From assembly GCA_025642075.2 (NCBI GenBank), contig JAODUO010000033.1, positions 312,501-376,500 of the forward strand: a DNA stretch of 64,000 bases, given 5' to 3'. Both the position numbers and the translations under genes were made by a program. Below the pieces are notes generated by a model that searched no databases, was not told where the DNA came from, and worked only from the letters and a program-made list of their open reading frames with translations. Origin of the DNA: Ridgeia piscesae (Eukaryota; Annelida; Polychaeta; Sabellida; Siboglinidae). Of this stretch, positions 9,701 to 64,000 are shown piece after piece (positions within the stretch are counted from its first letter, which is position 1; each line of letters begins with the position of its first letter).

Positions 9701-11733
9701 TGTCGTGTCGCACCAGCGGTGTCCATTAGTTTTTAGACTTTAGAAACTGTCACGACTAACCTAGAATTGCTATTGTCACCCACTTAACATGGTGACATGA
9801 CGAGTCATTTTGACCGAGTTGAGTAACTCACAATTCTTCCATTGTAAATATCTAGTTGTGAAAAGTGCATCAACATCGTACTGTCGAGCCATGTGCATTT
9901 ACAATTGAGTTTTACTTAAGTGTCTTACATGAATGCGGTGTATTTAAATGGTATTTCATTCAAGTGAAAAGATATTAACATACTTATAATCGGGTAAACA
10001 TCTTGCAGAAAGTATAGCATATGTGTGATTTTTTGTTTAATTTAATTTCATAAAAAATATTAATAAATTTACAGTGAAAATGTAATTTCTTATATTACAC
10101 TTGTTGTAGCTGTAAACTTGCTTTTTGATGTATATTTATCAACTAAATTGTTATAGTTGTAGTCAATGTAGTCACTGTCTGACTGTTGATAATATACAAG
10201 GATGCATTTGAATAGTCAACTAAATGTAGACTGTGAATCTAAGACGAGAAGACCCCTCCTATACTGGGGTCAGTAAAATGTATCCTTTGAAATGTTTAGG
10301 TTTCTGGGTAAATGTTAGAATACTAGAAAGTGTGGTTGATCAATTAGCAGATGTATTTTTGTATAAACATTGGTGATGTATTCACTTCTTTAAAAATTAA
10401 TTTCATATATATAGATTGCACTGTGGCGCCATTTTACACATTTCTCATGTAAGCATATAGAAGCCGATAATTTTGGGATTCATGTCTGTAAAAACAATGC
10501 AACTAATGGTAGCGCTAGAGCATTGAACAGTCATATATGCTATGGAACTTGTCTGAATGCTATATATAGGCTGTTATAGAACAGTATGTATTTGCAATTA
10601 GAATATTATGAGAAATGTTCACATATAAATATTTACAGGTAACTGGTTTACAGTGGTAGGGGTATATGAAGAGCGTCATTGGAATGTCATGTAAATGATA
10701 ATGGTTGTATGTTGACATTCCTAGTGTAGGTAAGCTATGTTCTAGCAGGATAATAGTGTTAGTTGATGCAGTTGGTCTTGTATAGGGTTGTGGCCCTGTC
10801 TCTCGTGCCTCACTTGCCTTCAGTAGTGAATGGCTTCCTGCGATATCTTCCTTCAGCAGTTTGTCATAATGAAAACTTCTCATGATTAGACATTTACAGA
10901 ACTATTACATGTTTGTATGATAATTATTAATGGGCAGTTTCATGAATGGGTTTTCTTGATAAATTATATGGGAAAAGTGTTAAAAGAATTTTTTGGCCGA
11001 GCCAACTGGCATCCAATATAAATTATTACAAATAAAAACTGTTGTAGTCCGCATGTTTTGTTTACATGTTGCGGGGAAAAGTCAAAATTGTGACAATTGT
11101 TTAGGACTTAATAATTATATTAAGAACGTTACAATTTGGAACACGGAACAGTTTCTCATTAGGTGATGGCGAGTGCCATAGAAGTTCTGGTATGACACAT
11201 TTATGTACCCATATTTATTGAGAGGAGTATCACTACCAGGATAAATTACTAGCCATGCACTTTGTGTAAACAATTATGCATTTAGTAAGAACGTTAGCCT
11301 ACATGTGACATTTGGCACACTGCTACTCATTTTATGGCAACGTTTGTTTACATGATCTATAAAAAATGTTGGACTGACACGTGATTATGATTTATTTATT
11401 CATGGCCCAGCTATTTAACCTTGGTAGTGTACAGTGTCCTTTAACAAGCTTTATGCAGCTTTCACAGCTTATTCACCCAATGCAAATCTTTGTTCAATCT
11501 TTTTTAATAAAAAAATTGTTTTGTCTACATGAATTATTTTGGGCATTGTGTGGTAAATGTTATGTGCAACGTCAAAGTTACTGCAGAAGTGAGAGCTGGT
11601 CGACTAAACAACCAAGGTCACAGAGGACACTGTGGTCAGTGACACGTAGTATACAAACTGATGTGACCAACTGTGACAGATTCATTGTGACACTGTCAAG
11701 TTTGTGACATAAATAAGGATTGATCAGAGTCCG
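9701..11733. other. KDM1B 3' UTR and KDM1B/BLOC1S5 intergenic region
   Basis: AT-rich sequence with no coding signal. The first 370 bp are the likely 3' UTR of KDM1B. The remainder separates two convergent genes. No mobile element ends were recognised. Confidence 0.6.
10062..10067 (+). terminator. Poly(A) signal of KDM1B
   Basis: AATAAA, about 360 bp after the stop codon, in AT-rich sequence. It is the first canonical hexamer on the plus strand after the stop that I noticed. Confidence 0.5.
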
Positions 11734-11761
11734 TTTATTAAAATATTATGGTTTGTTTATT
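11734..11761 (-). terminator. Poly(A) signals of BLOC1S5
   Basis: Two AATAAA hexamers on the minus strand (complement of TTTATT at 11734-11739 and 11756-11761), about 130 to 155 bp beyond the BLOC1S5 stop codon. Confidence 0.5.
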
Positions 11762-11892
11762 ATCTATTTACATACCACATATACAATAACAAATTATCAA
11801 TAATTAACAAGAAAAATAGTTAATAACAGTACATCTATCTGTGTCATCATTACGTCCACATTCCACCATGTCCCGCCGTACTGAGGACATGT

Positions 11893-12066
11893 CTATGTGA
11901 CAGGTTGTGTCACTTCCAGTTTCTTCTCCAGGTCTCTGTAGTAAACATTCAGTAGCTCCACTTCGTGATCAAATTTGGCGTCCACTGCTGCACTCTTCTC
12001 ACACATCACATCCATGAATGCCCTCCACTCTTCCGTTTGTCTGTTATGATTCTGTGCTGTCACTTC
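11893..12066 (-). CDS. BLOC1S5: BLOC1S5 exon 5 and stop codon
   Basis: This 174-nt exon encodes EVTAQNHNRQTEEWRAFMDV and a final helix FDHEVELLNVYYRDLEKKLE, ending in TAG. It parallels the C-terminal coiled coil of vertebrate BLOC1S5 (QWDNFMKEQ to LKEQYAEMEKDL). Confidence 0.9.
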   Translation of the reverse strand, partial: EVTAQNHNRQTEEWRAFMDVMCEKSAAVDAKFDHEVELLNVYYRDLEKKLEVTQPVT

Positions 12067-14705
12067 CTGCAGTTACAGAGAACATCACATGTATTCCATG
12101 CCTAGTTGTATTTCAAAGTTACATTTTTCTGATCAGGTGCCTACAGCCTAAGAAAATTTATGTAGAGGCTGGATAAAATTATGTGCAAAGAACAGTTTAT
12201 GTGCAAGGACACTCGTAATGTGTGTCACAAGAAAGTAGTACTTCAGAAGTCCATTCCAGACAACCCAAGTCGCTCTAAGTGGTAGAAAGAAAAAACGCAG
12301 AACAAATACTTTCTTTGATAGACACCGGCTATCTGCGTAGAATAATGAATGCAATAATGGTAACAACACGATTAAGATGAGAAGACAAAACTACTTCAAC
12401 TTGTGAAACCATGAAAAGAAACGCATTGTTCACATGCAAAAACAATGGTCAAGTGTAAGAGCAATGTTCACATATAATGATCAATGTTCACATACAATGA
12501 TCAATGTTCACATACATCAGTTTGTGTCTTGTCACCTTCTCTCTCCAAAATTATACTGGTCATCTCACAAGCTGTAGCCACTGCAACAAGAGGTCATTAT
12601 AAACACCACACCACACCACAAGACTACACAGCACACATAAACCTCCAGTAACAAAACATGAAAATCCTATAGCAAAACAATTGAAGTCAGATTAATTTGT
12701 TAAATCCTTCCAGTAAAGAAATGTTATACTCGCATGTACCCAGAAAAGACCAGCACATGCACATCTGAACGACTGATATGCTAAAAATGTGACAATTTTG
12801 TGTCATGAAATTATTACCTGATAATGGATAGGAGATTATTTTACCCATCAATTTATGATTAGTTTCTAAAACAATTTATCTATTATTAGTTTCTAAAACA
12901 TTACTAAGCAGGAAGCAATGCTTGTGTTTGATACTGAATGTTTGGCCAATGTTCTGAAATTGTACCTTTCGCCTTAAGTTCTGGTGTATTTCCTTCCAAC
13001 AGTTCTACACTTGCGGGGATAAGAATGTCACTCAGTTCTTTGGCATACTCGAGTGATTTCTGCAGTCGCACTGTCTCTCGGTCATTCCGTTTCTCCTGTG
13101 TAAGCAAGCTGGTTGTTAGTTTCATATTATAATGTTATGGTGACATTGTCTGTACTGTCGTGTTGGTGATTCTATAATACTATGGTAACTTCTTTTGCAT
13201 CTAAATCATAGGAAGGTAAAATCAGAAATGCACTAAGACAAAAGGGTTGGCCAATTTCAAAATTGATAAGTACTCAAACTGTCAACAGATGGATGGATAT
13301 GTCAGGGAACTAGGGTATAAAAGTAAGGTTAGGTTACAAAGATTTTTTAATGACAGTGAAATTGTGGAAAATGTTCAACTGGTTTAACATTAAGAGGGAA
13401 CATGTTCCAAAGACTTTGTGCACAGAAACAGAAACCAAATATAGTGTTGACTCCAGGAACAAACAGCACATCAGAACTACATCATCGCAGCCAGATAGCA
13501 CTGTCCGTGCTGTTTGCACTGTTTGTTGACATCATTGACAAATGTATGCGAAATGTTTCAGTAAATGAAGTTCTACGCCATTGTAATCACCTCAAATTCT
13601 TTCAGAAAGTAGCTTATTTCTCCACGCACAACGGGCCGATGATCAAAAAGACGCGAGTGAATTTCCCCAACATCTGCAACACAGAAACAGTTCCGTATTT
13701 TGGTCACATTTGGTCTTAAGTTATTAGAGCTGACAAATCAATGCTAGGCAGGTCAATTTTTTACTGCCCCAGTTTTGTCAAGTTACAGCAAAGATGACTT
13801 TATATTAAACAAGTCTGATGAACTGTTACGTTCTCCAAAACATATGAAGAAATCATTAAACAGTGGCAGACTCATCATGTACACCCTGCAGCCTGACTTT
13901 AGATGTAACAAATATTGGTTTGTCAATGTGTTGAGTCTGTTGACAGCTGCCATGTTTAACCCCTTCCATGTGTCACATAGATTACCATCAATAAAATTAC
14001 CAAGGACAGAAAAAGATGGCCGCAATTGAGGTGGAAGGATTCTGTGAGGATGGACATGAAGAGATTACAGGAGCAGGAGGTGAAGAGATGAGCAGAATCT
14101 GAGCATTCCAGAATCCAGTAGTATCTAAACTGACCTGGCTGTACTGCATTAGCTGTCTGCAGGGATCAATTTTAAGGAGAATAGCAACAGTAAAATGAGT
14201 TGATACTGAATGTAACATCAGCATGTTGAGGCTAGGCTGTATCCGGAAGAAGTAAAATACAGAGTAGAAGTACTAAAACTAGATGACTTCTCAACTGCTC
14301 TGTTCTGGCCCCGCTCCCGTGACAGTCACATCGGGGTTGAGTTTGTTGGCCAAGTTGGGACTTGACCCTTGGGTTCGGGTTAGCCTGGCCCCTGGGACAG
14401 CTTGGCCTTGGGTTGATTGACTGACTGACTGACTGACTGACTGAGACTGACACTGAGTGAGTCTGACTGAGTGTGAGACTGAATAATAACTGCATGACGC
14501 CATGAGGCGATGAGCCCCTCCCTCTCGCTTTACAGTATCATGGATCAGGTAGGCCTATATATAATGCTGTCGTATGCAAAGTGGACTATGGGATTACATA
14601 CAAAAGAAAGATGTATTGACACCACATTTGCATGTAATCTATGGATATACAGTGCCACAACACTTTGAGTTTGAACGTACCTTTCAAGAAGCGCTCGGAC
14701 GCCAT
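11893..14705 (-). CDS. BLOC1S5: BLOC1S5 (Muted), subunit of BLOC-1 (gene span, complete)
   Basis: Five exons on the minus strand join in frame into 158 codons plus stop: 14705-14681, 13673-13591, 13095-12966, 12580-12516 and 12066-11893. The protein begins MASERFLKDVGEIHSRLFDH and continues with RPVVRGEISYFLKEFEEKRN. This matches the signature of vertebrate BLOC1S5 (DLGEIHSRLLDHRPVIQGETRYFVKEFEEKR). The remainder is predicted coiled coil, ending EEWRAFMDVMCEKSAAVDAK and a C-terminal helix, as in the family. Human BLOC1S5 is 187 residues, so the size is close. BLOC-1 works on endosomal membranes in the biogenesis of lysosome-related organelles and has links to synaptic vesicle supply. The gene is convergent with KDM1B and divergent from RIM. 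No breaks were found. Confidence 0.92.
12457..12515 (-). repeat. 20-bp repeat starting at the BLOC1S5 exon 4 donor
   Basis: On the minus strand the intron begins GTATGTGAACATTGATCATT, repeats the same 20 bases exactly, and then has a third diverged copy (ATATGTGAACATTG). Each full copy offers the same GTATGT donor. Confidence 0.85.
12516..12580 (-). CDS. BLOC1S5: BLOC1S5 exon 4: ATACEMTSIILEREGDKTQTD
   Basis: This 65-nt exon ends GAT|GTATGT. An upstream GT at 12535 was rejected because only the 12516 end joins in phase to the GAAGTGACA start of exon 5. The donor is the first unit of a 20-bp tandem repeat. Confidence 0.75.
12966..13095 (-). CDS. BLOC1S5: BLOC1S5 exon 3: EKRNDRETVRLQKSLEYAKE
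   Basis: The 130-nt exon encodes EKRNDRETVRLQKSLEYAKE and on to ELLEGNTPELKAK, a charged helical stretch continuing KEFE|EKR as in vertebrate BLOC1S5. The acceptor is TACACAG and the donor AAAG|GTACAA. Confidence 0.88.
13591..13673 (-). CDS. BLOC1S5: BLOC1S5 exon 2: VGEIHSRLFDHRPVVRGEISYF
   Basis: The 83-nt exon encodes the family signature from VGEIHSRLFDHRPV to YFLKEFE. Acceptor TTGCAG and donor GAG|GTGATT are clear. The phases fit both neighbours. Confidence 0.93.
14417..14445 (+). repeat. GACT microsatellite
   Basis: Short run of GACT units followed by imperfect GACTGAGT copies in the first intron of BLOC1S5. Confidence 0.8.
14681..14705 (-). CDS. BLOC1S5: BLOC1S5 exon 1 (coding part)
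   Basis: The first exon encodes MASERFLK plus one base (G), with donor AAAG|GTACGT on the minus strand. This is the only ATG here that joins in phase to the conserved VGEIHSRL exon, giving KDVGEIHS as in the family. Confidence 0.8.
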
Positions 14706-14741
14706 CGTACACAACTGTGAACCGTTGACAACAGTACAGAA

Positions 14742-15075
14742 AACTGACTGTTTAATTCTAGATGTAATAATTTTTATTTATTCTGTTTCACGATTGATCA
14801 CAAGTATGATACTATAATTAGTTTAGGCCTATTATCCTAAATTTTCTAGTTACGGTATGCATGCATTACTTATATTATATATATTTTTTATATCGAACAA
14901 GTTGTGAAATGGTGACTGTTTAAGTATAGATGTAATATTTATTCTCTTTCACGGTTGATCACAAGTATATGATACTATAATTAGTTTAGGCTTATTATCC
15001 TATTTTTTAAGGTATGCATGCATTACTTCTATTTTTTTAAATATATATCAAACAAGTTGCGAAATGGTATGTATA
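14742..15075 (+). repeat. Two diverged copies of a ~170-bp unit
   Basis: The sequence from GACTGTTTAA through TTGATCACAAGTAT, GATACTATAATTAGTTTAGG and GGTATGCATGCATTACTT to GTTGTGAAATGGT is repeated once (copy boundary near 14915) with small insertions and substitutions. Confidence 0.8.
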
Positions 15076-15102
15076 CAATGTAAGCTACTAGATTGGCCCT
15101 AA

Positions 15103-15862
15103 TAAATAGTAGTTCACATTTTGAGTGACCCTCTTAAACAACGGTCACTCCCAACAGCGGTCAGTCGCATATGTATTGCAATAAACGTTTTTTTTAATAT
15201 AATAAAAACAATTAATACTAATAATGTAATTGCATTTAAACATAAACGTAATTGCATTTAAGCGTGCAAATACACGAACATGGTTGTGTAAATCTAAATC
15301 CAACTATCGACATATCGAGTGCAATTATTCCAGTAACCGCTGCTTGCATGAACGAATCCATTCATAGAGGTGCAGGGGAGCGGATATTAATTTTTGAAAA
15401 CCAAAAATCGGTTGCAACTGCTTTTGGGGGGGGGGGCAAAAGCATGCGCTGATAAAAAAAACCGTCAAGCATATTGCTAACTACCGGTACACACAAATAC
15501 ATTATATTGCATCTATCCGACGTTTTCAGATACCCATATCTAACACAGGCGATAATTATATACGTATTATTTACGTGGTGAACCCAGGATCCTAAAAATT
15601 ACTTTTAGCAATCGGTGATGTCGTTTATACGTTCACTGCATATACATGCGCACACATGCTCACCTCGTACATGATATTTCCCCGCGAAAGGGTGAACACG
15701 TTATATCTGGGATTTATGTATCCACATATATCCATAAAATAATTGTATGATGTGTGGAAAATAGGAGGCTGTTCAATGATGTCCCCGTGTATAGCGACCA
15801 CTCGTCTTATGCGTCCACATAATCTTTGTAAAAAAAGCCGTTCAAGAGGGGGACTACTATGT
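15103..15862. mobile_element. Possible MITE with short inverted ends
   Basis: The left end reads TAGTAGTTCACATTTTGAG then TGACCCTCTTAAACAACGG. The right end, reverse-complemented, reads ATAGTAGTCCCCCTCTTGAA then CGGC. The shared core (TAGTAGT, CCCTCTT-AA, CGG) suggests degraded terminal inverted repeats about 760 bp apart. No target duplication is clear, so this is tentative. Confidence 0.3.
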
Positions 15863-16416
15863 TTTCTTCTGTAATTGATATCTAGATCAGTAACATGTCA
15901 AAATTAAAAGTTTCATGAATCGGCTATATTTAAGCAGTTGTCGATTACATTAAATTACTACTTACGTGTGACTTACTTCAGGGCATAACCGGTCGACCAA
16001 TATATTTCGGGGTCTATATACATTTTATAAAGTGCGACATTGAATTTAGTATGGTAAATGAATGTGTCACTAAATTATGTGTCATTTGCACTTTTCAATC
16101 TGCAATACAAGCAAACTGTAATTTTATGCTTAATTAAGCTAGATCTATTAATGTTGTTTGAACTTAATGTAAACTCAAAATAAAAACACATTGATAACAT
16201 ATTCTTGGTTTCAGAAGCATGTTGATAATAATAATTATTATTATTTCAATTGAATATTTTCACAAGATGTAGAGCTAAGCCTATTTATAGGCATTGTTTT
16301 GAAAACGTGTGTGAAATTACTGCAGGGTAAAATTATATTTTGTAAACCGCATGTTCAGTAGCATATTTCGGGGACGATGAATTAATACATTAATTAATTC
16401 ATTATTTTCATGTGGA

Positions 16417-16418
<2 letters not shown>

Positions 16419-16485
<67 letters not shown>
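16419..16485. repeat. AT microsatellite
   Basis: An uninterrupted (AT)n run of about 33 units. Confidence 0.95.
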
Positions 16486-16487
<2 letters not shown>

Positions 16488-17332
16488 CTGTATATAGCCC
16501 ACTTGATAATTAAGTTAAATTGTTCCAAATCATTAGCCATGGCCTAATATGTTGTGCCACTATACTTTAGTAAAACCAGCAGATTATTGAACTTAGTTCT
16601 CCCTTAACTCAGCAATTCGACACCTTAATCGTGTTTGGCTGCTAAAAACAATAGCAAATATCTATAAAAACAAATGCGGCACCATGCATGGCACTATATA
16701 AGATCGACCACGTAGAATTTATCGATTTCCAGCAGCCACCCTCAACTATATTATTAATATATTATATATTTTATATTAGAGATCGAATCCCTAAAATGTT
16801 ATGAACTCATTATTATGGATGTATATCTTTCTTGGCATAACAATTATAGACATTGTGGATAGAACCAGATTCGACAGAATGTGTAGTCATAATATTTATA
16901 AGACTTGCACAGGACACGTCATATGCATGCAGGTGCAGTTAGTTTCTTTCATTCATCCATATCAAAGATGCATCGATCGATCTCTAGATACAAACATATG
17001 AAAAATAACAAATGTAACATTTCACAATAATTAACCCTTTAATTTACGCCCCTTTGCTGTCCTCGACGAGTTGCTAGCTATATGCACATACGGCTCCGCA
17101 ACGCTCGCAGTTAGCATTGCATCGGTATCTGACAAACAGTTCAGTTCCTAGAAGAGTTCCCGGAACAGTAAAATTAATCCAGCAGTTTCGACGTCTGGCG
17201 CAATAAATACAGTCAAAATAGCATAATTTTATGAAATCGCAACATTATTCTCCGTTCTGGCGTGTGTATTAGTTAGGGGAATCACGCTAACAGATGGGCA
17301 GAGACGAATTATGAATAGACTGGTGCCAGGAA

Positions 17333-17361
17333 TGACGTCATTTATAGTGACTTCTGATTGG
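17333..17361. promoter_or_regulatory. CRE palindrome and inverted CCAAT box upstream of RIM
   Basis: A full TGACGTCA (17333-17340) is followed 15 bp later by GATTGG (17356-17361), the reverse complement of CCAATC. They lie about 300 bp before the RIM start codon, at the edge of a GC- and CpG-richer block (17340-17650). CREB/ATF family factors bind TGACGTCA and NF-Y binds CCAAT; a promoter role here is inferred from position. Confidence 0.5.
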
Positions 17362-17652
17362 TCGATGCGCCTTCACGGGATGAATTTTTCAGTGGTTGAT
17401 GAAAAATTAATAACTTGGCCGCCTTTCCTCGAAGTCGCCCGGGTCGGTAGGCGGCTGTTTTAGCCCCATTTTTGGCGGTTACGACGTCCCGCGAAAGCGA
17501 GAGAGCGTAGCCATGCACTGAGCGGACTACACGACGATGGACGTGCCAACGCAACGGAGTAGGTGGGCACTGTGATATTTCTCCGGAAGAATTTGGATTT
17601 TATGAGACAGGCGCAACTCTCGTATCCGAGTCGCTATTGATTGCTCGACGCC

Positions 17653-64000
<46,348 letters not shown>

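Larger units (their letters stand above)
14706..17332. other. BLOC1S5/RIM divergent intergenic region
   Basis: About 2.6 kb between two divergently transcribed genes. It is AT-rich and holds a two-copy duplication (14742-15075), a possible inverted-repeat element (15103-15862) and an AT microsatellite. No exon or RNA gene was recognised. Confidence 0.6.

Noticed and set aside
12531..12536. Alternative donor AAG|GTGACA for BLOC1S5 exon 4
   Set aside because: It leaves one base of a codon, which gives a wrong frame when joined to exon 5 at its strong acceptor; the GTATGT donor at 12515 gives the right frame.

Overview
The window is a stretch of animal nuclear DNA, most likely from a bilaterian invertebrate (lophotrochozoan or mollusc-like is my guess; the species cannot be read from the sequence). 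It holds GT-AG introns of 0.1 to 12 kb, AT-rich non-coding DNA, many long tandem arrays, small inverted-repeat transposons, and three recognisable metazoan genes whose exons join with consistent splice phases. There are no bacterial genes, operons, CRISPR arrays, rRNA or tRNA that I can support.

Region 1 (1 to about 10,070, + strand) is the 3' part of KDM1B/LSD2, the FAD-dependent histone H3K4 demethylase. The window enters just before the FAD-binding GxGxxG exon. Eight exons follow in clean frame, then the last exon and a poly(A) signal. Two things are odd. Exon 8 carries a low-complexity insert of about 365 residues, beginning with thirteen 8-residue repeats. The following exon sits in a 92-bp unit repeated about 14 times, and about 30 residues expected between it and the last exon (including FFAGE) cannot be found.

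Region 2 (11,735 to 14,705, - strand) is a complete five-exon BLOC1S5 (Muted) gene of 158 codons, convergent with KDM1B. BLOC1S5 is a small subunit of BLOC-1, which acts in endosome to lysosome-related-organelle transport.

Region 3 (about 17,300 to the right edge, + strand) is RIM (RIMS), the presynaptic active-zone scaffold. The exons encode the Rab3-binding helix, an eight-cysteine zinc finger, a long charged linker, a PDZ domain, C2A, an RQLPQIP motif that fits RIM-BP SH3 binding, and a C2B domain cut by the window end. The 24 exons assigned join into 1,587 open codons. A full palindromic CRE and an inverted CCAAT box lie about 300 bp before the start codon. Two exons before the PDZ have identical phases and cannot be joined in frame, which suggests mutually exclusive splicing.

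The most unusual theme is that several tandem arrays are built on splice sites: a 12-bp array ending in a KDM1B acceptor, the 92-bp array that duplicates a KDM1B acceptor and exon, a 20-bp array starting at a BLOC1S5 donor, and 33-bp and 38-bp arrays starting at two RIM donors. Other large arrays (9, 15, 21, 22, 68 bp and a hexamer) fill introns. A roughly 300-bp inverted-repeat element occurs three times in RIM introns, and a 1.06-kb pogo/Tigger-like non-autonomous element sits in a KDM1B intron. The two parts of this locus with clear function are chromatin demethylation (KDM1B) and vesicle traffic or release (BLOC1S5, RIM); nothing suggests the genes form a joint system.
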